NCBI GenBank assembly: GCA_900540635.1
Contig: UQGU01000046.1
Span: 1 to 17,749 of the forward strand
DNA: 17,749 bases
Direction of reading: 5' to 3'
From: an uncultured Eubacteriales bacterium
GTDB lineage: Bacteria > Bacillota > Clostridia > Oscillospirales > Oscillospiraceae
Shown: positions 7,525-15,016 of the stretch, piece by piece
Position numbering within the stretch: the first letter of the stretch is position 1
How the letters are laid out: each line of letters starts with the position of its first letter
Notes under the pieces: generated by a model
Database searches by the model: none
Seen by the model: the letters and a program-made list of their open reading frames with translations, nothing else
What the model was told of the DNA's origin: nothing
Position numbers and translations under genes: made by a program

Positions 7525-8832
7525 ATGATCAAAGTTGACATTTCCAACGTCTGGGGCCAGATCGCTCTGCCCGATCTTCTGGCCATGGAGAAAGAGGTCG
7601 CCCAGGCCCACGCCACCCTGGTGGACGGCACCGGCGCCGGCAATGATTTCCTGGGCTGGCAGAATCTGCCCACCCGGGAGCCCACCGAGGAGATCCTGCG
7701 CATCCAGAGCGCTGCCCGGAAGATTCGCAATGACTCCGATGTGTTCGTGGTCATCGGCATCGGCGGCAGCTACCTTGGCCCCCGGGCAGCCATTGAGCTG
7801 CTGCAAGGCCCCAACCACAACATGGGCAAGGGCAAGGGCGATCCCCAGATCTATTTCGCCGGCAATGGCCTGAGCACCCGGCACTGGAATGAGCTGAGCC
7901 GCCTGCTGGAGGGCAAGGATTTCTCCATTGCCATTATCTCCAAGTCCGGCACCACCACCGAGCCCGCCATTGCCACCCGTGCTCTGCGGGCCAAGCTGGA
8001 GGAGAAGTACGGTGTGGAGGGTGCCAAGAGCCGCATCTATGCCATCACCGACCCCTGCAAGGGCGCACTGCGCCAGATGGCCAACGAAGAGGGCTGGGAG
8101 ACCTTCGTGATCCCCGCCAACGTTGGCGGCCGGTTCTCCGTGCTGACCCCCGTGGGATTGCTTCCCCTGGCTGTAGCCGGTGTGGACATCATGGAGCTGA
8201 TGAACGGCGCTATGGACGCCAAGGAAAGCTACGACCTGCGCTCCTTCGATAACCCCGTGTGGCTCTATGCCGCCGTGCGGAACCTGCTGTACCGCAACGG
8301 CAAGTCCATGGAGATCTTCGAGAGCTTTGAGCCGGGCTTCAAGATGTTCGGCGGCTGGTGGCAGCAGCTCTTCGGCGAATCCGAGGGCAAGGACGGCAAG
8401 GGCATCTTCCCCGTGACCGCCGAGTTCACCGCCGACCTGCACTCCCTGGGCCAGATGATCCAGCAGGGCCAGCGGAACATCTTCGAGACCATGGTCCGCT
8501 TCGACGCCCCTGCGGAGAAGATGGTCATCGGCGGCGACGAGAAGAACCTGGACGGCCTGAACTACCTGGAGGGCCGCACCCTGGACTTCGTGGACGAGAA
8601 GGCCTTCCTGGGCACCCTGGCTGCCCATGTGGACGGCGGCGTGCCCGTCATCACCATGGACTGCGGCGAGCTGAACGACCGGAAGGTGGGCGAGATGTTC
8701 TACTTCCTGGAGCTGTGCTGCGGCGTTTCCGCCTACATCCTGGATGTGAACCCCTTCAACCAGCCCGGCGTGGAATTCTACAAGCGCAATATGTTCAAGC
8801 TCCTGGGCAAGCCCGGCTATGAGAGCAAGTAA
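7525..8832 (+). CDS. pgi: Glucose-6-phosphate isomerase
   Basis: The product interconverts glucose 6-phosphate and fructose 6-phosphate in glycolysis and gluconeogenesis. It has 435 residues, close to the short Firmicute Pgi form. The sugar-phosphate binding segments are clear: VVIGIGGSYLGPRA near residues 74-87, IAIISKSGTTTEPAIATRAL, and the family signature GGRFSVLTPVGLLPLAVAGVD. The usual C-terminal NPFNQPGVEFYKRNMFKLLG is present. I take the ATG at 7525 (MIKVDISN) and not the upstream in-frame ATG at 7420, which lies ahead of the promoter. The nearest purine-rich stretch, AAAGGA, is 14 bases from this ATG, which is long, and part of it can pair with a nearby TCCT. No clear terminator follows, so read-through into the next gene is possible. 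Confidence 0.96.
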   Translation: MIKVDISNVWGQIALPDLLAMEKEVAQAHATLVDGTGAGNDFLGWQNLPTREPTEEILRIQSAARKIRNDSDVFVVIGIGGSYLGPRAAIELLQGPNHNMGKGKGDPQIYFAGNGLSTRHWNELSRLLEGKDFSIAIISKSGTTTEPAIATRALRAKLEEKYGVEGAKSRIYAITDPCKGALRQMANEEGWETFVIPANVGGRFSVLTPVGLLPLAVAGVDIMELMNGAMDAKESYDLRSFDNPVWLYAAVRNLLYRNGKSMEIFESFEPGFKMFGGWWQQLFGESEGKDGKGIFPVTAEFTADLHSLGQMIQQGQRNIFETMVRFDAPAEKMVIGGDEKNLDGLNYLEGRTLDFVDEKAFLGTLAAHVDGGVPVITMDCGELNDRKVGEMFYFLELCCGVSAYILDVNPFNQPGVEFYKRNMFKLLGKPGYESK

Positions 8833-8862
8833 AAGTGACTTGTCATTTTGTAAAATTCCCTA

Positions 8863-8891
8863 TTGCAAAAAAGCGAGTTTGCTGGTAGAAT
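8863..8891 (+). promoter_or_regulatory. Promoter of the P-loop protein gene
   Basis: TTGCAA (8863-8868), 17 bases, TAGAAT (8886-8891). Immediately downstream an inverted repeat ATACCAA (8893-8899) / TTGGTAT (8912-8918) occupies the start of the leader, ahead of the strong ribosome binding site. This could be an operator or an RNA hairpin. Confidence 0.65.
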
Positions 8892-8937
8892 GATACCAAG
8901 CCAGATTTATTTTGGTATAGCAAAGGAGGAAATTCCG

Positions 8938-9345
8938 ATGATTCATGTAATTATGGGCCTGAAGGGCTCCGGTAAGACCAAGAAGCTGATCGATGCCATC
9001 AACGCCGCAGTGGCAGATGCCCACGGCGATGTGGTCTGCATCGAATACGGCAAGAAGCTGACCTATGATGTTACTTACAAGGTGCGTCTGGTGGACTCCC
9101 AGGAGTACGGCATCAGCTCTCCCGATATGCTCAAGGGCTTCCTGAGCGGCCTGCACGCAGGCAACTTTGATATTACCAACGTGTTCATCGACAACCTGTA
9201 TAAGACCATCGGTCAGGATCAGGCTGCCAACGAAGCCTTTGTGGATTGGGTGGCAGACTTTGCCAAGGAGAACAACATGGAGATCACCATGACCATCTCC
9301 GCCGACCCCGCAACCGCTTCCGAGGGTATGAAGAAGTACCTGTAA
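8938..9345 (+). CDS. Small P-loop ATP/GTP-binding protein, function unknown
   Basis: The 135-residue protein opens with a Walker A motif, MGLKGSGKTKK, at about residues 6-16. A hydrophobic strand and acid pair follows in the middle (DITNVFIDNLYK, near residues 79-90) that could serve as Walker B. The middle also contains YGKKLTYDV and VRLVDSQEYGI. I recognise it only as a short conserved clostridial P-loop family; I do not know its substrate or role. The ATG at 8938 is supported by AAAGGAGG seven bases upstream; an in-frame ATG at 8863 overlaps the promoter and is rejected. It has its own promoter and a strong terminator, so it is probably expressed as a single gene. No membrane segment or signal peptide is seen. 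It is too short to be a standard kinase or AAA protein. Confidence 0.85.
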   Translation: MIHVIMGLKGSGKTKKLIDAINAAVADAHGDVVCIEYGKKLTYDVTYKVRLVDSQEYGISSPDMLKGFLSGLHAGNFDITNVFIDNLYKTIGQDQAANEAFVDWVADFAKENNMEITMTISADPATASEGMKKYL

Positions 9346-9360
9346 GACGCGAATCCTCCT

Positions 9361-9394
9361 GCACCGCCGCTCCCTTAAGCGGCGGTGCTTTTTT
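9361..9394 (+). terminator. Intrinsic terminator after the P-loop gene
   Basis: A perfect 10-bp stem gcaccgccgc (9361-9370) / gcggcggtgc (9379-9388) with an 8-base loop, followed by six T (9389-9394). Confidence 0.9.
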
Positions 9395-9466
9395 GAAATG
9401 TCGCCGAAGCGCCGCAGAAGCTTTTGCAGCAAACGCGCCGCTTCGGTCTGCAAAGGAGTAGATATT

Positions 9467-11290
9467 GTGAAGAGAATAAGCATCCCGAAAAAGGCATGGC
9501 TGCCGGGGCTCCTGTGGGGCCTGTTTGCTGCGGTGACTGCCCTGGGCCTGCGTGGCTGTCGGCTTTCTGCGGAGGGATCACTGCTGCAGCACCTGCGCTA
9601 TGCCCTGGCCTACGGCGGCCTCCGGGGCAAGGCAGTGTGCCTGGTGCTGGTCGGCTGCGCGGTGCTCTTTTCCCTCATCGGATGGAGCTGCCTGCTGACC
9701 CACCGGCCCGGATTCCGCCCGGCGGGCATTCTGCTGGCGCTCCTTTTTGCGCTGAATACCATGTGCTTCGTGTCCTCCACCGGAGAGCTGGGCAGCCTGT
9801 GGAAGCTGCCGCAGGGAGACGGACTCAGCTCCGCTGCATACTGGCTCCGGCTAACCGGCAGCTATTATCTGATGATCTTCTCTGCGTCCGTGTGGCTGAA
9901 TCGGGCGGACACAGGGGGGAAAGCCGATCTCCGGGTCAGGGCATGGCCCTTTGCTCTGGTCATCTTTGCCGCCTGGCTTCCGACACTGGTGCTGCGCTTC
10001 CCGGGGTATCTGCTCTGGGATTCTGCCCGGCAGATCTTGCAGTTCCAGGGAAAAATTATGTGGGAAGCCTCCCATCCGCTGTTTCTGACGGTGGTGTTCG
10101 GGAGCCTGTTCACCCTTGGGCAGCGCCTGGCGGGGGATGCGGGCGGTCTGGCATTCTGCGGTCTTTTGCAGACCGGGCTGATGCTGCTGGCGATGACGGT
10201 CCTCTGCGCCGAGGCGGCCAGGCGGCGGGGCAGAAAATGGGTGGGCTATGTGTGCGCCCTGTTCTTCGGGCTGACCCCGGTGTGGACCACCCTGGCCCCC
10301 TCCATCATTAAGGACAGCGTCCATGCGCCGCTGTTCCTGCTGTTCGTCATCTACTACGGACGTGTCCTTCGGGCGCAGACCGGGAAGAAGCGGGAAACCG
10401 TCCTGCTCTGCATCCTGGCGCTGCTGTGCGCCCTGACGCGCAAGGGCGGCACCTGGCTGATGCTCCTGAGTCTGCTGGGATTGGCCATTTATAAAAAGGG
10501 TCTGCGGAAGTGCCTGCTGGGCTGCTGTGCGGGGCTGCTTGCGGTGGAGGTGCTGCTGTCTCAGGTACTTTGCCCGCTGCTGAACATCGAAAAGCCCAAG
10601 CAGCAGGAAAACTACAGCCTGCTCTATCCCATTGTGGGCTATTATTGCAAAAATTACAGCCAGGAGCTGACGGAGCAGGAGAAAAAGATCCTTTCCGATG
10701 TGCTGGACTATGAGGCGGTCTGCACCGCCTATTCGCCAACCTACGTTGACCCCATCAAGAACACCTTCCATGCAGAGAATGAGGCACAGGTCATGGCCTT
10801 CCTGGGCCTGACGGGCAGGTTCCTCCTTCGGCACCCCCTGACCTGCCTGCAGGCGGTGGTGTATTCCAAGAATGCCTATTTCACACCCTTTACCACCGGT
10901 GTGCAGCTGGCCTATTACTATCAGGATTCGCCGGAGGCCTATGCGCCCCTGGAGGGCAGCGAGTTCCCCTTCCTGGTGGAGACCGGGCGGCGGACCGGCT
11001 GGGAGAACCGCATTGCGGACTGGACCGGGAAATTCCCCTGGAGCCTGTTCACGGGCGCGGGGTTCTATACCTGGGCGCTGCTGGTGCTGTTTGTCAGCGC
11101 ACTGTGGAAGAAGGACCGGGAGAAGCGGATGGAGCTGCTGCCGGTGCTGCTGCTGACTGCGGGCCTGCTGCTGACCCATGTGAACGGTGCGGTGCGCTAT
11201 GCCTGCCCGGTCATGATGAGCGTCCCCTATCTGCTGGCAACCTTCCGCACCCCAGCCCGGGGGACTGCCGAAGAGCCGGAAAAGGGCTGA
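9467..11290 (+). CDS. Polytopic membrane protein, DUF6020/GT-C-like
   Basis: The 607-residue protein is dominated by hydrophobic helices, by eye about twelve to fourteen, from LPGLLWGLFAAVTALGL at the N-terminus to LLPVLLLTAGLLLTH near the end. Between helices are FPGYLLWDSARQILQFQG, SHPLFLTVVFG, APSIIKDSVHAPLFLLFV and ALTRKGGTWLMLLS. This pattern (W-D-S, H-P, K-D and R-K/N-G after helices) recalls the DUF6020 family of Firmicute membrane proteins, which may share the GT-C glycosyltransferase fold. The substrate cannot be read from sequence. A soluble extracytoplasmic segment lies around residues 380-470. GTG at 9467 has AAAGGAG eight bases upstream; the in-frame ATG at 9398 sits just past the preceding terminator and has no such site. 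It stands alone between two terminators. Confidence 0.8.
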   Translation: MKRISIPKKAWLPGLLWGLFAAVTALGLRGCRLSAEGSLLQHLRYALAYGGLRGKAVCLVLVGCAVLFSLIGWSCLLTHRPGFRPAGILLALLFALNTMCFVSSTGELGSLWKLPQGDGLSSAAYWLRLTGSYYLMIFSASVWLNRADTGGKADLRVRAWPFALVIFAAWLPTLVLRFPGYLLWDSARQILQFQGKIMWEASHPLFLTVVFGSLFTLGQRLAGDAGGLAFCGLLQTGLMLLAMTVLCAEAARRRGRKWVGYVCALFFGLTPVWTTLAPSIIKDSVHAPLFLLFVIYYGRVLRAQTGKKRETVLLCILALLCALTRKGGTWLMLLSLLGLAIYKKGLRKCLLGCCAGLLAVEVLLSQVLCPLLNIEKPKQQENYSLLYPIVGYYCKNYSQELTEQEKKILSDVLDYEAVCTAYSPTYVDPIKNTFHAENEAQVMAFLGLTGRFLLRHPLTCLQAVVYSKNAYFTPFTTGVQLAYYYQDSPEAYAPLEGSEFPFLVETGRRTGWENRIADWTGKFPWSLFTGAGFYTWALLVLFVSALWKKDREKRMELLPVLLLTAGLLLTHVNGAVRYACPVMMSVPYLLATFRTPARGTAEEPEKG

Positions 11291-11314
11291 GCGCCCCGGA
11301 AACGAATACCAAAA

Positions 11315-11345
11315 ACACCGCTGCATTTTTTGCGGCGGTGTTTTT
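11315..11345 (+). terminator. Intrinsic terminator after the membrane protein gene
   Basis: An 11-bp stem (11315-11325 with 11331-11341, one G-T pair) around a five-T loop, followed by a T-run ending at 11345. Confidence 0.85.
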
Positions 11346-11448
11346 ATGCCTGCGGCGGGGACGCTCCTGTGAGTATGCACCGAAATGGGGAATTAAGATG
11401 GGAAAAAGTGTGAAAAATGCAGAAAAACAGCGGAAATGAAAAAAATTC

Positions 11449-11477
11449 TTGCTTTCTATATATGCCTATTATATGAT
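11449..11477 (+). promoter_or_regulatory. Promoter of the MATE transporter gene
   Basis: TTGCTT (11449-11454), 17 bases, TATGAT (11472-11477), set in an AT-rich stretch in otherwise GC-rich DNA, about 45 bases before the ATG. Confidence 0.65.
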
Positions 11478-11521
11478 ATACAGGTTTATGAAGAATCGGA
11501 TAGAATAGAGAGGAGTACGTT

Positions 11522-12898
11522 ATGCAGAAAGAGACGTTGCAAGAGAACAAAATGGGCGTTATGCCGGTGGGGAAGCTGCTGGTGAATATGGCCCTGCCTA
11601 TGATCATTTCCATGCTGGTCCAGGCCCTTTATAATATTGTGGACAGTGTGTATGTGTCCCAGGTGTCCGAGAGTGCAGTCACGGCGCTTTCTCTGGCATT
11701 CCCGGTGCAGAATATGCAGATCGGCTTTGCCGTGGGCGTTGGCGTGGGCGTCAATGCGCTGCTGAGCCAGAGCCTGGGCCGGAAGGATCAGGAGAGCGTC
11801 AACTGGGCTGCGGGCCAGGGCGTATTTCTGGCGCTGGTAGCTACGGCGCTGTTTATGCTCTTCGGCTTCTTCGGTGTCCGGCCCTACTACACCATGCAGT
11901 CCACCGTGGCGGAGACCGTTGAGGGCGGCATTGCCTATACCAGCATCTGCTGCATCTTCACCGTTGGCATTTTTGTCCAGGTCCTCTGCGAGCGGCTGCT
12001 CCAGTCCACGGGCCGGGCCATGCAGACCATGATCCTCCAGGGCACCGGCGCCATCATCAACATCATCCTCGACCCCGTGTTCATCCACGGCTGGTGGGGC
12101 ATGCCCAGGATGGGCGTGGCCGGTGCCGCTGTGGCAACGGTCATCGGTCAGTGCACCGGCGCGGTGCTGGGCATCTACCTGAATCTGCGCCACAATCCCG
12201 AGGTGCAGCTCCATGTGAAGTTTATGAAGCCCAACTGGAAGGTCATCGCCCCCATTCTGGAGGTGGGCATTCCCTCTGTGGTCATGAACGGCATTGGCTC
12301 CGTTATGAACTTCGGCATGAACCAGATCCTCCAGGGCTTCAACGAGGTGGCCACCGGCGTGTTCGGCATTTACTACAAGCTGCAAAGCCTGTTCTTCATG
12401 CCCCTGTTCGGCATCAACAATGCCACCATTTCCATCCTCGCCTATAACTATGGCGCCCGGAAGCCCAAGCGCATCGTCCACACATTGAAGCTGGCCACGG
12501 CCGTGGCCGTGTGCATTATGCTGGTGGGCCTGGCGGTGTTCCAGCTGTTCCCCCAGGCGCTGCTTGGCATTTTCAACCCCACGGAGGAATTCCTGGCCAT
12601 CGGCGTGAAAGCCCTGCGCATTCTGTGCCTGCCCTTCCCGGTGGCGGCCATCTGCATCTCCCTGGGCGCTTCCTTCCAGGCTCTGGGCAAGGGCTCCTAT
12701 TCCACCGTTGTCTCCCTGTGCCGCCAGCTGATCGTGCTGCTGCCGGTGGCCTACCTGCTGAGCCTGACCGGCAGCGTGGACAACGTCTGGTGGTCCTTCC
12801 CCATTGCGGAGGTCATGTCCGCCCTGGTGACGGGCCTGCTCTTTGCCAAGCTGTACCGCCAGAAGGTGAAGCCCCTCTTTGCAGACGAGGCGGAATAA
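11522..12898 (+). CDS. MATE family multidrug/cation antiporter
   Basis: The 458-residue inner-membrane protein has the length and twelve-helix layout of MATE transporters, which export organic cations or drugs in exchange for Na+ or H+. The opening MPVGKLLVNMALPMIISMLV, followed by ALYNIVDSVYVSQ and LSLAFPVQNMQIGFAVGVGV, is typical of the first two helices of bacterial MATE proteins. The second half repeats the pattern from about residue 240 with GIPSVVMNGIGSVMNFGMNQ and GIYYKLQSLFFMPLFGINNA. Substrate cannot be assigned. AGAGGAG lies six bases before the ATG at 11522. A short ORF follows within 57 bases with no terminator between them, so the two are probably co-transcribed. Confidence 0.93.
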   Translation: MQKETLQENKMGVMPVGKLLVNMALPMIISMLVQALYNIVDSVYVSQVSESAVTALSLAFPVQNMQIGFAVGVGVGVNALLSQSLGRKDQESVNWAAGQGVFLALVATALFMLFGFFGVRPYYTMQSTVAETVEGGIAYTSICCIFTVGIFVQVLCERLLQSTGRAMQTMILQGTGAIINIILDPVFIHGWWGMPRMGVAGAAVATVIGQCTGAVLGIYLNLRHNPEVQLHVKFMKPNWKVIAPILEVGIPSVVMNGIGSVMNFGMNQILQGFNEVATGVFGIYYKLQSLFFMPLFGINNATISILAYNYGARKPKRIVHTLKLATAVAVCIMLVGLAVFQLFPQALLGIFNPTEEFLAIGVKALRILCLPFPVAAICISLGASFQALGKGSYSTVVSLCRQLIVLLPVAYLLSLTGSVDNVWWSFPIAEVMSALVTGLLFAKLYRQKVKPLFADEAE

Positions 12899-12955
12899 TC
12901 CCTGCCCCTTCGGCATATCCTGACAGGGGGAAGCCCCCGGAAGGAGAGAAATGCC

Positions 12956-13063
12956 GTGAAGGAAGAGAAAAAGGAAGAACCCAGGCCAAACACCTGGGAG
13001 GCCGTAGACCCCAAGCCCCCGGTGATCCGCTCCGGTCACCTGGAAAACCGGATACGCAACTAA
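12956..13063 (+). CDS. Small 35-residue ORF downstream of the MATE gene
   Basis: A GTG at 12956 is preceded by AAGGAGAG with seven bases of spacing, as good as any ribosome binding site here. It opens a 35-residue frame ending with TAA at 13061-13063, just before a strong terminator. The peptide begins VKEEKKEEPRPNTWEAVDP and ends SGHLENRIRN: very hydrophilic, acidic and basic residues mixed, no membrane segment, proline-rich centre. I do not recognise a family. Its placement between the MATE gene and their shared terminator, with a well placed start signal, argues that it is translated. An ATG three bases earlier (12951-12953) is followed at once by a stop in its frame. Confidence 0.55.
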   Translation: MKEEKKEEPRPNTWEAVDPKPPVIRSGHLENRIRN

Positions 13064-13070
13064 ATATTTG

Positions 13071-13102
13071 GCCGCCGGTGGTATTCACCGGCGGCGCTTT
13101 TT
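13071..13102 (+). terminator. Intrinsic terminator of the MATE/small ORF unit
   Basis: A perfect 10-bp stem gccgccggtg (13071-13080) / caccggcggc (13086-13095), 5-base loop, then gc and five T (13098-13102). It lies between convergent genes. The minus-strand side lacks a good T-run, so it serves the dehydratase gene poorly if at all. Confidence 0.85.
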
Positions 13103-13123
13103 GTACTGTGAAATTGCAGCCGT

Positions 13124-14674
13124 TTACCAGGAGTTCCCGTCCGGCAGGATCTCCAGGGAGGGGTCAAGGGGCTCTTCCCGGAAGACGGTGCGCATATACT
13201 TGTTGATCTGGTCCCGGATGCCCTGCTTGCTCATGTTTCTGGGGTCGCACAGGTCATGGCTGACCCAGATCAGGTGAATGCCAAGCTGCCGGGCCTTCTC
13301 CTCAAACTGGCCGTGGAGGCCCGTCAGGGACTTGCAGCTCATGTGCTCCCAGAGGATCACCGTGTCGGCGTTGAATTCCTGGCAGTATTCCCACAGCTGG
13401 TCCAGCAGGACCGCATAGCCGCCGTGGGTGCGGTTGCGCATGATCATGTTCTCCGTCAGCCAGGCCATGTCGTAAATGGCCTGCTCCTTGTCGTCCTCGG
13501 AGAGAATCCGGGTGGAGAGCATGGAGAGCATATCCGTCAGGGGCAGGATTCCCCAGCAGTTTTCCAGCCACAGCAGCATCTCAAAGTAGAATTGGGACTG
13601 CACCCCCCAGACAATGGCCCGGTGGCGGTACTCCTTGACGTACATGGCCTTGTCGCGGTAGGCCTTTTCGGCGATTTTGGCGATTTTTCGGTCGTTTTTG
13701 ACAAACAGCTCCGATTTTCCGCAGACGCCCAGGTAGTTGGTCTCGGTGTATACCGCCAGATTCAGGCCCAGGAACTGGGGATAGGGGGTCTTGTTGATGT
13801 CCAGCCATTCCAGCCGGTGCCGGGTGGTCTCGTTGACCCGCTTGGCGCAGGTGAAATAGTAGTCCCAGTCCCATTTTGCCCCGGTCTGCTCCTCAATGAA
13901 GGCAATGGCGCTTCGAATTTCCTGGGCGGCATATTCCTGCACATCCTCCCGGGTGTGCCGCAGGGGCATGGCCAGCTGGAAGCAGGGGATGCCGTCCTCC
14001 AGCTCCAGCCGCTTGGAGATGACGCTGTTGCCCATGAGCGAGCCGTCGCAGGTGGTGTTGCACTGGACGGCGCACTTGCCCAGGACGCAGTAGTCGTCGT
14101 CAATGGAGATGCCGGCCTCCGTGGCGGGCATGGGGCACACATCTCCCGGCAGGCCGAATTCCTGGACCACATCCAGATAGTGCTCTGCCGAATCCTGCCG
14201 CAGCAGGTTGGCCACATACAGCGTGGGGATCTCCCGGCTCAGGCCCTCCAGGGTGGGGAAGCCCATCATAATGGCCGTCATCTCGTTCTCGTCCAGCAGC
14301 ACCACCCGGTCGGAAAAGGCCTTGTCGTTGCCGATGCGGCGGTCCCCCCGGAAGAGCTTGTCCAGGGTCTCAGCGATCTCCCGGATGATCAGGCCGTATT
14401 CCAGGTGGGCGATCCGCAGGTGGGGCCCCCGGAGACCCTCCGTCACCCGGTCCATCATCATGGGCACCGCCAGATAGTTGACCATCCAGCGGTAGCGCAG
14501 AAAGCCCCTGAAATTCCGGGGCTTGGCAATGAACCGCAGCAGCACCCCGAGAATACCCAGCCAGCGGAAATAGTCATACATCGTATCCCGCAGCCCCCGC
14601 CATTCCCGCCGCCGCCGGACCTTCCCGGCGGAGTACAGGCTGCCCAAAGGTTCGCTTCCAACAGCTTTGCCCAT
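13124..14674 (-). CDS. HgdB/BcrC-like 2-hydroxyacyl-CoA dehydratase family protein
   Basis: The 516-residue protein resembles subunits of iron-sulfur 2-hydroxyacyl-CoA dehydratases, which remove water from (R)-2-hydroxyacyl-CoA during amino acid fermentation, after one-electron activation by an ATPase partner. Visible are LLDENEMTAIMMGFPTLEGL, then a cysteine-rich stretch near residues 181-211 (CPMPATEAG, YCVLGKCAVQCNTTCDGSL; five cysteines), and later CAKRVNET, VCGKSELF and WEHMSCKSLTGLHGQ. Clusters of this sort could bind [4Fe-4S]. ATG at 14674 has GGAGG eight bases upstream; ATG at 14680 is a close alternative, and the extension to 14803 runs through the promoter. No second subunit, activator ATPase or CoA-transferase is adjacent, so its substrate and whether it is an active dehydratase are open. 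Confidence 0.75.
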   Translation of the reverse strand: MGKAVGSEPLGSLYSAGKVRRRREWRGLRDTMYDYFRWLGILGVLLRFIAKPRNFRGFLRYRWMVNYLAVPMMMDRVTEGLRGPHLRIAHLEYGLIIREIAETLDKLFRGDRRIGNDKAFSDRVVLLDENEMTAIMMGFPTLEGLSREIPTLYVANLLRQDSAEHYLDVVQEFGLPGDVCPMPATEAGISIDDDYCVLGKCAVQCNTTCDGSLMGNSVISKRLELEDGIPCFQLAMPLRHTREDVQEYAAQEIRSAIAFIEEQTGAKWDWDYYFTCAKRVNETTRHRLEWLDINKTPYPQFLGLNLAVYTETNYLGVCGKSELFVKNDRKIAKIAEKAYRDKAMYVKEYRHRAIVWGVQSQFYFEMLLWLENCWGILPLTDMLSMLSTRILSEDDKEQAIYDMAWLTENMIMRNRTHGGYAVLLDQLWEYCQEFNADTVILWEHMSCKSLTGLHGQFEEKARQLGIHLIWVSHDLCDPRNMSKQGIRDQINKYMRTVFREEPLDPSLEILPDGNSW

Positions 14675-14726
14675 TTCCATGCCCTCCCTGAAACTTCCTG
14701 TGATTTTTTCGCATTCCTGTGAAACG

Positions 14727-14754
14727 ATTATATAACAATCCGGAAAAAATGCAA
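14727..14754 (-). promoter_or_regulatory. Promoter of the dehydratase-like gene
   Basis: On the minus strand TTGCAT (14754-14749), 16 bases, TATAAT (14732-14727). The predicted start of transcription is about 45 bases before the ATG at 14674. Confidence 0.7.
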
Positions 14755-14805
14755 GGGAGAAGATAATCCGGTGTGTCCGAGCGGCCCGGCCGCCTTCGTA
14801 CACTC

Positions 14806-14850
14806 ACCTATACTAGCCCTACCTATACTTACCTTACCTAACCTTACCTC
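14806..14850. repeat. Degenerate pentamer/15-mer tandem array
   Basis: Three 15-bp units stand in tandem: 14806-14820 (acctatactagccct), 14821-14835 (acctatacttacctt) and 14836-14850 (acctaaccttacctc). They resolve into nine 5-base steps close to ACCTT/ACCTA. The purpose is unknown. The array sits upstream of the dehydratase-like gene promoter, in a gene-free stretch. Confidence 0.6.
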
Positions 14851-14868
14851 GGTTGCCGGATCGACACC

Positions 14869-14901
14869 CGCTTGGTTGTCGCTTGGCTGTCATGCGGTTG
14901 T
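14869..14901. repeat. Three 11-bp degenerate tandem repeats
   Basis: Units cgcttggttgt (14869-14879), cgcttggctgt (14880-14890) and catgcggttgt (14891-14901). The spacing of 11 bp is close to one helical turn, so protein-binding sites are conceivable, but the array is short and the third unit is divergent. Confidence 0.35.
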
Positions 14902-15016
14902 CAGGTTCAGCAGGGTACTTTTGTCCATTTTTTATCTTGCGCACGATCACATCCCTAATGGGATGCGTCTGAAAGGAAAGGGACTCTCCCACGGGCTAAA
15001 ATGAGGTCATCCGGGC

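Noticed and set aside
7498..8628. A 376-codon open frame on the minus strand opposite pgi
   Set aside because: Shadow of the well-supported Pgi coding sequence, with shadow-type composition and no start signal.
14950..14965. Small hairpin catccc/gggatg
   Set aside because: Only 6 bp with no T-run and no gene ending nearby; could arise by chance.
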